Made by a program: the position numbers and the translations under genes. From positions 1-64,000 of the forward strand of contig CAMLLD010000025.1 of assembly GCA_946480785.1 (NCBI GenBank): a stretch of 64,000 bases of DNA, written 5' to 3'. This DNA comes from an uncultured Blastocatellia bacterium (GTDB lineage Bacteria > Acidobacteriota > Blastocatellia > Pyrinomonadales > Pyrinomonadaceae). This document shows positions 14,958 through 22,933 of the stretch, one piece after another. The notes below the pieces were generated by a model, which was not told where the DNA came from, did not search any database, and saw only the letters and a list, made by a program, of their open reading frames with translations. The stretch's first letter is position 1, and each line of letters opens with the position of its first letter.

Positions 14958-17519
14958 TCACTTAATAACGACGTTTACGAGACGTTCGGGAACAACGATC
15001 ACCTTTACCACGTCGCGTCCGTCGATCAATGCGCGCACGCGTTCGTCGGCGAGCGCCGACTGTCTGAGTTCTTCTTCCGAAACACCGGGTGCAACGATGA
15101 CGCGCGAACGCAGTTTGCCGTTGACCTGGATCGGGATCTCCAGCTCTTCACGCCGCGCCAGTTCGGGATCGGCGACGGGCCAACGACCGGACTCGCTCAG
15201 CAGACCGTTCGCGTGACCCAAACCTTCCCACATCTCTTCCGCGACGTGCGGCGCAAACGGCGTGAGCATGATCACCAGCGATTCCAAAGCTTCACGCACC
15301 GCGAACACGTCTGCGTCCGAAGCCTTGCCCGGATCGGCATTGAAGTCGCTCAACTGATTGAACAACTCCATCAACGCCGCCACACTCGTGTTCAGGTGTA
15401 AGTGCTCGAAGTCGCTCGTGATCTTCGCAATCGTCTGATGTGTTTTGCGGCGCAACGCTCGCGCGCTGTCGCTGAACTCGAGCGCGTCCGGTTGCGGGCG
15501 AGTGTTCGTCAGTCTCTCATGCCAACGGAACACGGTGGTGTAAACGCGCCGCAGGAAACGCACCGCGCCCTCGATGCCCGATTCCGACCAGCGCAACTCG
15601 TTCTCGACCGGCGCGGCAAACAACACGAACAGCCGCGTCGCGTCGGCGCCGAACGCCTGGATCATCTCGTCAGGATCGACACCGTTGCCGAGACTCTTCG
15701 ACATCGCCTTCCATTCGTCGGTGCCTTCGACACGGTTCGTGACCATGCCCTGCGTCAACAATCGTTTCACCGGCTCATCGAAGTTAACGAGGCCGAGGTC
15801 GCGCATGAACTTGGTCCAGAAGCGCGTGTAGATCAAGTGCATCACGGCGTGCGAGTCGCCGCCGATGTACTGGTCCACCGGCGTCCAGCGCCGCGCGACT
15901 CCCGTGTCGAACGGTTCGGCGTCGTTGCGTGGATCGAGATAGCGGAAGAAGTACCACGACGAATCGACAAACGTGTCCATCGTGTCAGTCTCACGACGCG
16001 CGGGCGCATCGCAGTTCGGACAAGTCGTGTTTACAAACTCAGGCACGCCCGCGAGCGGCGATTCGCCCGTGCCGGTGAACGAAGCCGTCGGCGGCAACAC
16101 GACCGGAAGCTGGTCGTAAGGCACTGGGACCATGCCGCAGTTTGGACAATAAATCACCGGCACGGGCGCGCCCCAGAACCGTTGCCGCGAGACGCCCCAA
16201 TCGCGGATGCGATAAGTCACGGCCGCTTCGCCGAAGCCGTGCTCTTTCGCGTACGCCGACATCTCTGCAATCGCGACCTCGGAGAGTTTTCCGCCCCACT
16301 CGCCGCTGTTAAGCAACACGCCGTAGTCGGTGAACGACTGCCGTATTTCCGCGGAAGCATCGCCGGCGGTCGTCGGCAACGGCTCGGCAGCGATCTGCTC
16401 GTGACTCACGGGCGCGATCACCTGGCGGATCGGCAACGAATACTTTTGCGCAAACTCGAAATCACGCTCGTCGTGCGCAGGCACACTCATCACCGCGCCC
16501 GTGCCGTATTCCATCAGCACGTAATTCGCGACCCACACCGGCACGGTCTCGCCACTGAACGGATTGATCGCGAGCACACCCGTGTTCACGCCTTCCTTTT
16601 CTTCTTCGACTTCTTCGGTGCGCGTCGCTCTCTCTTGTTTGACCTTCGCGGCGAACGCGTCAACGTCAACCTTCAACGCAGAGCCGGCGAGGATCTCTTC
16701 GAGCAACGGATGTTCGGACGACAACACGACCGCGGTCGCGCCATAGATCGTGTCGATGCGCGTGGTGAACACGCGAATCTTCTTGTCGCTGTCCTTGATC
16801 TGAAAGTCGACGAACGCGCCTTCGCTGCGGCCCACCCAATCGCGCTGCCGTTTCAAAACTTTCTCGGGCCAACCGGGTTCGATCTGGTTGATGTCCGCGA
16901 CGAGTTGTTCCGCGTAATCGGTGATGCGCAAAAACCACTGCTCCAGATCGCGCTTCTCGACGGGGGTGCCGCAGCGCCAGCAGACTCCGCCCGACGACTG
17001 TTCGTTTGACAACACCGTCTCTTCTTTCGGACACCAGTTGACCTGCGACGCTTTCTTGTAAGCCAAACCGCGCTCGAGCATCTTCAGGAAAAACCACTGG
17101 TCCCATTTGTAGTAATCGGGCCGGTGCGCGGCGATCTCGCGCGCCCAGTCATAACTGATGCCGAGCCGCTGCAACTGCCCGCGCATGTGCACGATGTTTT
17201 CCTCGGTCCAGTCACGCGGGTTCACGCCGCGTTTGATCGCGGCTTGTTCGGCAGGTTGGCCGAAACTATCCCAACCGATCGGATGCAGGACGTTGTAACC
17301 CTGCAGCCGTTTGAACCACGCGAGCGCGTCGCCGATGGAGTAGTTGCGCACGTGGCCCATGTGCAAAAAGCCTGACGGGTAAGGCAGCATTTCGAGCGCG
17401 TAGAATTTCTCGCGCGGGTCCTCTTCGTTCGCGTGGAAGACGCCCGCCTCCGTCCAGCGCTGCTGCCACTTCTGCTCTATCTGTTCCGGAAAATACTTTT
17501 CATCCATAGGTCGTGTCAT
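14958..17519 (-). CDS. leuS: Leucine-tRNA ligase, 853 aa
   Basis: Class I aminoacyl-tRNA synthetase charging tRNA-Leu. The HIGH-type motif is PYPSGFLHMGHVRNYSIGD near residue 50, the KMSKS motif is EWKAMSKSLGNGVDPDEM, and the CP1 editing domain contains TRIDTIYGATAVVLS. C-P-N-C pairs (CPNCGMVPVPY, CPNCDAP) fit the zinc-binding insert. Length is normal for bacterial LeuRS. The C-terminal anticodon-binding and Leu-specific regions (VNGKLRSRVIVAPG) are complete. It lies 32 nt downstream of the endonuclease IV gene. Confidence 0.97.
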   Translation of the reverse strand: MTRPMDEKYFPEQIEQKWQQRWTEAGVFHANEEDPREKFYALEMLPYPSGFLHMGHVRNYSIGDALAWFKRLQGYNVLHPIGWDSFGQPAEQAAIKRGVNPRDWTEENIVHMRGQLQRLGISYDWAREIAAHRPDYYKWDQWFFLKMLERGLAYKKASQVNWCPKEETVLSNEQSSGGVCWRCGTPVEKRDLEQWFLRITDYAEQLVADINQIEPGWPEKVLKRQRDWVGRSEGAFVDFQIKDSDKKIRVFTTRIDTIYGATAVVLSSEHPLLEEILAGSALKVDVDAFAAKVKQERATRTEEVEEEKEGVNTGVLAINPFSGETVPVWVANYVLMEYGTGAVMSVPAHDERDFEFAQKYSLPIRQVIAPVSHEQIAAEPLPTTAGDASAEIRQSFTDYGVLLNSGEWGGKLSEVAIAEMSAYAKEHGFGEAAVTYRIRDWGVSRQRFWGAPVPVIYCPNCGMVPVPYDQLPVVLPPTASFTGTGESPLAGVPEFVNTTCPNCDAPARRETDTMDTFVDSSWYFFRYLDPRNDAEPFDTGVARRWTPVDQYIGGDSHAVMHLIYTRFWTKFMRDLGLVNFDEPVKRLLTQGMVTNRVEGTDEWKAMSKSLGNGVDPDEMIQAFGADATRLFVLFAAPVENELRWSESGIEGAVRFLRRVYTTVFRWHERLTNTRPQPDALEFSDSARALRRKTHQTIAKITSDFEHLHLNTSVAALMELFNQLSDFNADPGKASDADVFAVREALESLVIMLTPFAPHVAEEMWEGLGHANGLLSESGRWPVADPELARREELEIPIQVNGKLRSRVIVAPGVSEEELRQSALADERVRALIDGRDVVKVIVVPERLVNVVIK

Positions 17520-17551
17520 CTTAACGGAAAGAAGCCGGGGATGAACACCGC

Positions 17552-18472
17552 TCAGCGTTCAGTCACAAAGGAGCGCAGCGTCTGAAGGTTCTTCACGTCG
17601 GCGCGCGGATCGTCATAGGGGGTTTCGAGGATGAAGGCGGCATGCTTGAGTTTGGGATGTTGGGCGACGCGTCGCAGGGCGTCGAGGCCGATGTGGCCTT
17701 CACCGATGTGCCAGTGACGATCGACGCGCGAGTTGTAAACAGCGCGCGAGTCGTTGAAGTGAATCGCCCGCACGTTCCTCAACCCGACGGTTTTCTGCAT
17801 GCGTTGCAGCAACGCATCGAGACCGTCGGCTTCGCGAATGTCGTAGCCGGCGGTGAACGCGTGCGCCGTGTCGAAGCAGACGCCGAGCGGCAGCTTCGGA
17901 CACGCGTTCATGATCTCGCGGAGATGCTCGAAGCGGTGGCCGATACACTCGCCCTGGCCGGCGGTGTTTTCGAGCAGGATCTTTAGCGAACCAAATTTCA
18001 GTCCCTTGCAGGCGATGAGTAGACTCGCTGCGCACAGCGCGATGCCGTCCGCCTCACAAGCGCCGCGCGCGCTGCCCGGATGGACCACGAGGTAATCGAC
18101 ACCGAGCAACAACGCCCGTTCGACTTCCTCGCGAAACGACTCACGCGACTTCTGCAAAAAGATTTGATCCGTCGCGGCGAGGTTCACGAGGTAGTTACAG
18201 TGAATCAACACGGGCGAGATCTTCGTCGCGCGACGCGTCTTGCGAAACTGCACGACGTCTTCGAGTGTCAACGGCTTCGCCATCCAGCCACGCGGATTGC
18301 GCGAGAACAACTGCACCGTGTCGCAGCCCGTATCTTTCGCGACGATGAGCGCGTTGTGCACGCCACCTTTGATCGGCGCGTGAAAACCGATCTTCGGTGT
18401 AACCTTTCGTGTTCGCGACGCCTGTGCCGACTTCGATTTGGAAGGCGTCGCCTTCTTCGCTGTGCGAGGCAT
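17552..18472 (-). CDS. nfo: Deoxyribonuclease IV (AP endonuclease), 306 aa
   Basis: The TIM-barrel AP-endonuclease family is recognised by its metal ligands in order: IHCNYLVNLA (His), LVVHPGS (His), LLENTAGQG (Glu), CFDTAHAFTAGYD (Asp and His), IHFNDS (His), RVDRHWHIGEGHIG (Asp, His) and ILETPYDD (Glu). It nicks DNA at abasic sites in base excision repair. An extra basic N-terminus of about 27 residues (PRTAKKATPSKSKSAQ) precedes the core. Its start overlaps the stop of the dipeptidase gene by 1 nt (TAATG), so the two are translationally coupled. Confidence 0.95.
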   Translation of the reverse strand: MPRTAKKATPSKSKSAQASRTRKVTPKIGFHAPIKGGVHNALIVAKDTGCDTVQLFSRNPRGWMAKPLTLEDVVQFRKTRRATKISPVLIHCNYLVNLAATDQIFLQKSRESFREEVERALLLGVDYLVVHPGSARGACEADGIALCAASLLIACKGLKFGSLKILLENTAGQGECIGHRFEHLREIMNACPKLPLGVCFDTAHAFTAGYDIREADGLDALLQRMQKTVGLRNVRAIHFNDSRAVYNSRVDRHWHIGEGHIGLDALRRVAQHPKLKHAAFILETPYDDPRADVKNLQTLRSFVTER

Positions 18473-19716
18473 TACTTTGCTTGCTGCGCGTCCATCACGC
18501 GCAACATGTTCCCCCCGAGAATCTTGTCGACATCACTTTCCGAATACCCGCGCTTCAACAATTCTTTCGTGAGGTTCGGCAAGTCCGCCACTGTCGCGAG
18601 ATCCGCTGCCGTCGCTTGCACGCCGTCAAAGTCCGAACCGATGCCGACGTGGTCCACGCCGACGAGCTTCACGATGTGATCGACGTGGTCCACCACACGC
18701 GCCGCGTAAACCGGCGGCAGTCGCCGCGCATACTCGCGTTGTCGCACACGATCGCGCGCGAGCTTCTTGTGCACCGCATCGCCCGGCTCTGCTTCCGACG
18801 CTTGCTGCACGAGCGGCGCGATCTCGACGTCGACTTTTTTCTTCAACTCACTCCAACCCGGCTCGATGTGTTCGGGATAAAAGATCACGTTGACTACGCC
18901 GCCCGTGTGCGCAAGCGCACGGATCATGTCGTCGGTGAGATTGCGCGGCACGTCGGCGATCGCTCGACACGCTGAATGCGTTGCGACCACGGGCTTCGTC
19001 GACGTGTTCACAATGTCCCAAAAAGTCTTGTCGGAAACGTGCGAAACGTCGACCATCATGCCGAGCCGGTTCATCTCGCGCACGACGCTCTTGCCGAAGT
19101 CGTTCAAGCCGCGCGACGCGCCGATCTCGTCACCTGACGAACCTGCCCAACTCGTACTCACGCTCCACGCCGGCGACATGTAACGCACGCCAAGATTGTA
19201 GTAACGCTGGACGTTCTCGAGTTTTTCATCGATCGCGTAACCGCCTTCGAGGCCCAGCAACGCCGCGATCTTTCCGTCCTGGGCGGCGCGGCGCACGTCC
19301 GCCGCGGAAGTGGCTAATTGCCACGTCTCCGGGTGTTTTTCGGCCAATTCGCGGATGGCGGCGATCTGATCGTCGGCGCGTTTTACCGCACGCGCGCCGC
19401 CGCCGCCGAACAACTGCGGCTCGACCCAGATCGAGAAAAACTGCGCATCGAGGCCGCCGGCTTTGGCGCGCACGGCGTCGAAATGGCCGTCGCTGAGTTG
19501 TTGTTGGAGGTCCACGTGCTCATCGAGTACGCGCTGAACGGAATCAGCGTGCATATCGACGGTTATTGCGCGTTTATGAATACTGAGGGGATCGGTCGCC
19601 GCGGCCTGGGCCACGGGCGTAGTTTTGTCCTGGTTCATCGTGTTGTTTTGGCAGCCGGCGAGAAATGCAGCGGCTATAAAGAACGTAATCAGAAAGTGTG
19701 ATTTAAGCGAGCGCAT
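18472..19716 (-). CDS. Membrane dipeptidase (peptidase M19) lipoprotein, 414 aa
   Basis: The start at 19716 gives the lipoprotein leader SHFLITFFIAAAFLAGC; a longer frame upstream would bury it. The renal-dipeptidase zinc ligands are visible: TVDMHADSV (HxD), LGLEGGYAID (Glu), VDVSHVSDKTF (His), VATHSACRAI (His) and GIGSDFDGV (Asp). Enzymes of this family cleave dipeptides, here probably at the outer face of a membrane. It heads the minus-strand block with nfo and leuS. Confidence 0.93.
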   Translation of the reverse strand: MRSLKSHFLITFFIAAAFLAGCQNNTMNQDKTTPVAQAAATDPLSIHKRAITVDMHADSVQRVLDEHVDLQQQLSDGHFDAVRAKAGGLDAQFFSIWVEPQLFGGGGARAVKRADDQIAAIRELAEKHPETWQLATSAADVRRAAQDGKIAALLGLEGGYAIDEKLENVQRYYNLGVRYMSPAWSVSTSWAGSSGDEIGASRGLNDFGKSVVREMNRLGMMVDVSHVSDKTFWDIVNTSTKPVVATHSACRAIADVPRNLTDDMIRALAHTGGVVNVIFYPEHIEPGWSELKKKVDVEIAPLVQQASEAEPGDAVHKKLARDRVRQREYARRLPPVYAARVVDHVDHIVKLVGVDHVGIGSDFDGVQATAADLATVADLPNLTKELLKRGYSESDVDKILGGNMLRVMDAQQAK

Positions 19717-19755
19717 CGCGATGTTACGCACGCATCTTACAGGCGGGAGGCGTTC

Positions 19756-19785
19756 TTGCAAACCGAACTGCATCTACTGTATTGT
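19756..19785 (+). promoter_or_regulatory. Candidate sigma70-type promoter for ilvE
   Basis: TTGCAA (19756-19761) and TATTGT (19780-19785) are separated by 18 bp and lie 42 bp before the ilvE start. The same short gap serves the divergent dipeptidase gene. Confidence 0.4.
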
Positions 19786-19827
19786 GCCCTGTCCCCACGT
19801 ATTTTTTCCTAAGGAGTAGAACACACC

Positions 19828-20871
19828 ATGTTCTCAAAAGAAGGCACTGCCAAAGATGTAAAAACACCTCGCATTTGCGACGTGGTTTGGCATGATGGAG
19901 AGTTTATTAAATGGGACGACGCGCGCGTTCACGTGATGTCGCACGTGCTCCATTATGGCTCCAGTGTCTTTGAGGGCATTCGTTGTTACGCAACTAAACG
20001 TGGGCCAGCCATCTTTCGATTGCGCGAGCACATCCAGCGCTTTCTGAATTCCGCGAAGATCTATCGCATGGACCACCCGTGGACGCTCGATCAACTTTGC
20101 GACGCGTCGATCGAGCTCGCGCGCCGCAGCGGTATGGACCAGTGCTACATCCGGCCGATTCTGTTTCGCAGTCTTGACGAAGAGCATCCGGCGTTTGGCG
20201 TGAATCCGTTTCCGAATCCGCTCGCGTGCTACATCGGCGCGTGGGACTGGGGCAAGTATCTCGGCGACGAAGCGATCGAACGCGGCGTGGATGTTTGCGT
20301 TTCCACCTGGAACCGGTTGACGGCTAATTCGATGCCGGCGATGGCGAAGAGTGGCGCGAATTACATGAACTCGCAGTTGATCAAGATGGAAGCGCTGTTG
20401 AATGGTTTTGCTGAAGGCATCGCGCTCGACGATCGCGGTTACGTTTCCGAAGGTTCCGGCGAGAACATTTTTATCGTCCACGGTGACGTGGTGTTGACGC
20501 CGCCGCTTTCTTCTTCAATCCTGCCCGGCATCACGCGCGATAGTGTGATTCAGATCTGTCAGGAGCTCGGCATTACTATTAAGGAGCGCACGATTCAACG
20601 CGCCGCGCTCTACGTCGCTGACGAGCTCTTCTTCTCCGGCACGGCAGCCGAGATCACGCCGATCCGTTCGGTCGACCGCATTACGGTGGGTCGAGGCGGA
20701 CGCGGCCCGATCACCGAGAAGATTCAAAAGGTCTTCTTCGAAGTGACCAAAGGCGAGCGTCCCGCTCCCGGCGACTGGCTCACCTACATCAACGAGCCCG
20801 CGCAAAAATCGACGGACAGCAACGGCTTCGCCGGCGCGATCGATGAGGCTGAGTTGAAAGTGTCGGTGTAG
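19828..20871 (+). CDS. ilvE: Branched-chain amino acid aminotransferase, 347 aa
   Basis: PLP fold-type IV transaminase making Leu, Ile and Val from their keto acids. HVLHYGSSVFEGIRCY is the N-terminal substrate region, the PLP lysine is in MAKSGANYMNSQ, and YVSEGSGENIF and FFSGTAAEITPI are the cofactor-binding segments. Length is slightly above the ~310 of E. coli IlvE, with a C-terminal tail after DWLTYI. AAGGAG lies 11 nt before the ATG. The toxin gene converges 8 nt downstream. Confidence 0.95.
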   Translation: MFSKEGTAKDVKTPRICDVVWHDGEFIKWDDARVHVMSHVLHYGSSVFEGIRCYATKRGPAIFRLREHIQRFLNSAKIYRMDHPWTLDQLCDASIELARRSGMDQCYIRPILFRSLDEEHPAFGVNPFPNPLACYIGAWDWGKYLGDEAIERGVDVCVSTWNRLTANSMPAMAKSGANYMNSQLIKMEALLNGFAEGIALDDRGYVSEGSGENIFIVHGDVVLTPPLSSSILPGITRDSVIQICQELGITIKERTIQRAALYVADELFFSGTAAEITPIRSVDRITVGRGGRGPITEKIQKVFFEVTKGERPAPGDWLTYINEPAQKSTDSNGFAGAIDEAELKVSV

Positions 20872-20879
20872 TCGAGATC

Positions 20880-21227
20880 TTACAGATTCAGCAACAGACG
20901 CACCCGCTGTTCGACACTGTGCAGCGTTGAGGTATTCACCGTACCAATCACCCTCAACAAGCGCTCCGTCGAAATCGCACGCACCTCTTCGCACTTGATA
21001 AAGCTGCGCATTGTTAATCCGCCTTCGGGAGGACTTACCTCGACGTGAGAGGGTACGGCCTTTCCCTTCGAAGTAATCGGGACCGCAATGACTAATTCCG
21101 CCGCACTTCGGTTAAAGCGATCGTCCGAGAGGATCAAACAGGGCCTTTTGCCGGACGTCTCACGACCTCTTCCAAAATCCAGATCCGCAAACCAAACTTC
21201 CCCGCGGTGACAGTTACTCTTTAACAA
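20880..21227 (-). CDS. MazF/PemK-family toxin, probable mRNA interferase, 115 aa
   Basis: HRGEVWFADLDFGRGRETSGKRPCLILSDD is the hallmark opening of MazF/PemK toxins (shown here as HRGEVWFADL, then KRPCLILSDD), with later VIAVPITSK and KCEEVRAIS. The usual distance to the start points to a TTG codon at 21227, so translation is probably low. It overlaps the antitoxin gene by 14 bp. Family members cleave mRNA at short sites unless bound by antitoxin. Confidence 0.88.
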   Translation of the reverse strand: MLKSNCHRGEVWFADLDFGRGRETSGKRPCLILSDDRFNRSAAELVIAVPITSKGKAVPSHVEVSPPEGGLTMRSFIKCEEVRAISTERLLRVIGTVNTSTLHSVEQRVRLLLNL

Positions 21228-21495
21228 TTACGTTTCCGTCCTCCGTCCAAATTTCGTTCGGGTCGAAGCCGTCCATGAGAGTGTTCTCCCACAATCGCCG
21301 CTCCTCCAGTTCCTCAGCCCAAGCAACGGGATCGGCCTTCAAAGCCTTAAACGCGGCGTCTAGCGACTCAAAAAATTGCGTTTTCTCATACTCGGCTAGA
21401 GCCTTCTCCAGAATTCGTTGCATAGATATCCCTTCGTTTCGCGCAAGCTCACGAAGCTTTTCGTGAGTCTCCTTGCTGACTCGCAGTTGCGTCAT
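21214..21495 (-). CDS. Antitoxin of the MazF-type pair, 93 aa
   Basis: The N-terminal 45 residues (TQLRVSKETHEKLRELARNE) read as a ribbon-helix-helix DNA-binding domain; the C-terminal half is acidic and Trp-rich (WAEELEERRLWENTLMDGFD), fitting a toxin-neutralising tail. GGAGG precedes the ATG. An imperfect palindrome upstream (21577-21592) is a candidate operator for autoregulation. Confidence 0.82.
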   Translation of the reverse strand: MTQLRVSKETHEKLRELARNEGISMQRILEKALAEYEKTQFFESLDAAFKALKADPVAWAEELEERRLWENTLMDGFDPNEIWTEDGNVIVKE

Positions 21496-21576
21496 TACGG
21501 CCTCCCAGCTGAAACCACTCCGGTGAGGTCGCGTGGCGTGTAGACAAGACTGTCAACAAAATTGTATGCCTCTCAG

Positions 21577-21592
21577 GTATACGCGCGCATAC
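21577..21592. promoter_or_regulatory. Candidate toxin-antitoxin operator palindrome
   Basis: GTATACGCGCGCATAC is a near-perfect 16-bp palindrome about 80 bp upstream of the antitoxin start; another GTAT half-site lies at 21564. Ribbon-helix-helix antitoxins usually bind such repeats at their own promoter. Confidence 0.35.
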
Positions 21593-21629
21593 TACCAGCT
21601 TTGAGGACGCGCGTCTACCGCGATATTTA

Positions 21630-21659
21630 TTGACGCTCCTCAGAGCGCCACGCTATAGT
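21630..21659 (+). promoter_or_regulatory. Candidate sigma70-type promoter for pilT
   Basis: TTGACG (21630-21635) and TATAGT (21654-21659) are 18 bp apart, giving an untranslated leader of about 85 nt before pilT. The leader has repeated AAAAGGTTC words at 21716 and 21732. Confidence 0.5.
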
Positions 21660-21751
21660 GACTTCGCGCTCCACCCGCGCTGAAAGCTTCCCAAAACCCC
21701 AGCCTTTCGCAGTTCCAAAAGGTTCCAGCTCAAAAGGTTCTCAGAACATTC

Positions 21752-22933
21752 ATGGCCGTTAAAATCGACGATCTGCTACGCATCGCTACTGGTCACGCTG
21801 CTTCCGATCTGCACCTGAAGGTCGGCGCCTTCCCCGTCATGCGCATCGGCGGCGAACTCCATCCGGTCGAGGACGCCCCGCGGCTGAAACCCGAAGACAC
21901 CCTCGACATGGCGTTCTCGATGATGTCCAACCGGCAAAAGCAGCGGTTCAAGGAAGTCTCCGAAGTCGACATCGGCTACGGCGTTTCCGGCCTGGGCCGT
22001 TTCCGCGCCAACATCTTTCAGCAACGCGGCACCGTCAGCATCGTGCTGCGCGTCATTCCCGATCACAACAAGAGCGTCACCCAGCTCGGTCTTCCGCCCG
22101 TCATCGATAAGATCGCCGAAGAACGACGCGGTCTGATCCTCGTCACCGGCGCGACCGGCTCGGGTAAGTCAACCACGCTCGCCGCGATGATCGATTGCAT
22201 CAACTCAACCCGCAGCGGTCACATCGTCACGATCGAAGATCCGATCGAGTTTCTGCATCGCGACAAGCAATCGTTTGTCACGCAACGCGAAGTTGACGTC
22301 GATACCCGTTCGTTTGCGGAAGCACTGCGCGGCGCGCTGCGACAAGATCCGGACGTGATTCTCGTCGGCGAAATGCGCGATCACGAAACGATCGAAACCG
22401 CGTTGACCGCCGCCGAGACAGGCCATCTCGTGCTCTCGACGCTGCACACACTCGACGCCACCGAAACGATCACGCGCATCGTCTCGTCGTTTCCCTCGCA
22501 CCAGCAGAAATCTGTGCGCATTCAGTTGGCCGGAATCTTGAAAGCGGTGATCTCGATGCGGCTCGTGCGTGCGGCGAAAGGCGCGGGACGAGTGCCGGCG
22601 ATCGAAGTGCTGGTCTCCACCGCGTTCATTCGCGATCACATTATCAACGAAGAAAAGACGTACCTGATTCGCGAAGCGATTGCCGCGGGCACTTCGCAGT
22701 ACGGCATGCAGACGTTCGACCAATCGCTGTTCCACTTACTCCAACAGCGACTCATCACGCAGGAAGAAGCGCTGCACAACGCGAGCAATCCGGACGAGTT
22801 CAAGATGCGCGTACAGGGCATCTACTCCGCCGATGACACACTCGCGCACATGACCACGCCGACGATTACGGCGCCGCCGCCAGTGCCTCCCTCGGCTACG
22901 ACCGAACCCGAAAGCATCTTCGCGAAGTACTAA
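21752..22933 (+). CDS. pilT: Type IV pilus retraction ATPase PilT, 393 aa
   Basis: Hexameric AAA ATPase powering pilus retraction. GHAASDLHLKVG is the PilT N-terminal motif; Walker A is VTGATGSGKSTTLAA; the Asp box is TIEDPIEFLH; Walker B is DPDVILVGEMRD; the His box is ETGHLVLSTLHT. A Pro-rich C-terminal tail replaces the usual short end. PilU is the alternative paralogue, but no second ATPase is near. The convergent downstream gene overlaps its end by 4 bp. Confidence 0.93.
   Translation: MAVKIDDLLRIATGHAASDLHLKVGAFPVMRIGGELHPVEDAPRLKPEDTLDMAFSMMSNRQKQRFKEVSEVDIGYGVSGLGRFRANIFQQRGTVSIVLRVIPDHNKSVTQLGLPPVIDKIAEERRGLILVTGATGSGKSTTLAAMIDCINSTRSGHIVTIEDPIEFLHRDKQSFVTQREVDVDTRSFAEALRGALRQDPDVILVGEMRDHETIETALTAAETGHLVLSTLHTLDATETITRIVSSFPSHQQKSVRIQLAGILKAVISMRLVRAAKGAGRVPAIEVLVSTAFIRDHIINEEKTYLIREAIAAGTSQYGMQTFDQSLFHLLQQRLITQEEALHNASNPDEFKMRVQGIYSADDTLAHMTTPTITAPPPVPPSATTEPESIFAKY

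Noticed and set aside
15402..17009. 535-aa open frame opposite leuS
   Set aside because: Antisense shadow of an essential, complete LeuRS gene; no family motif.
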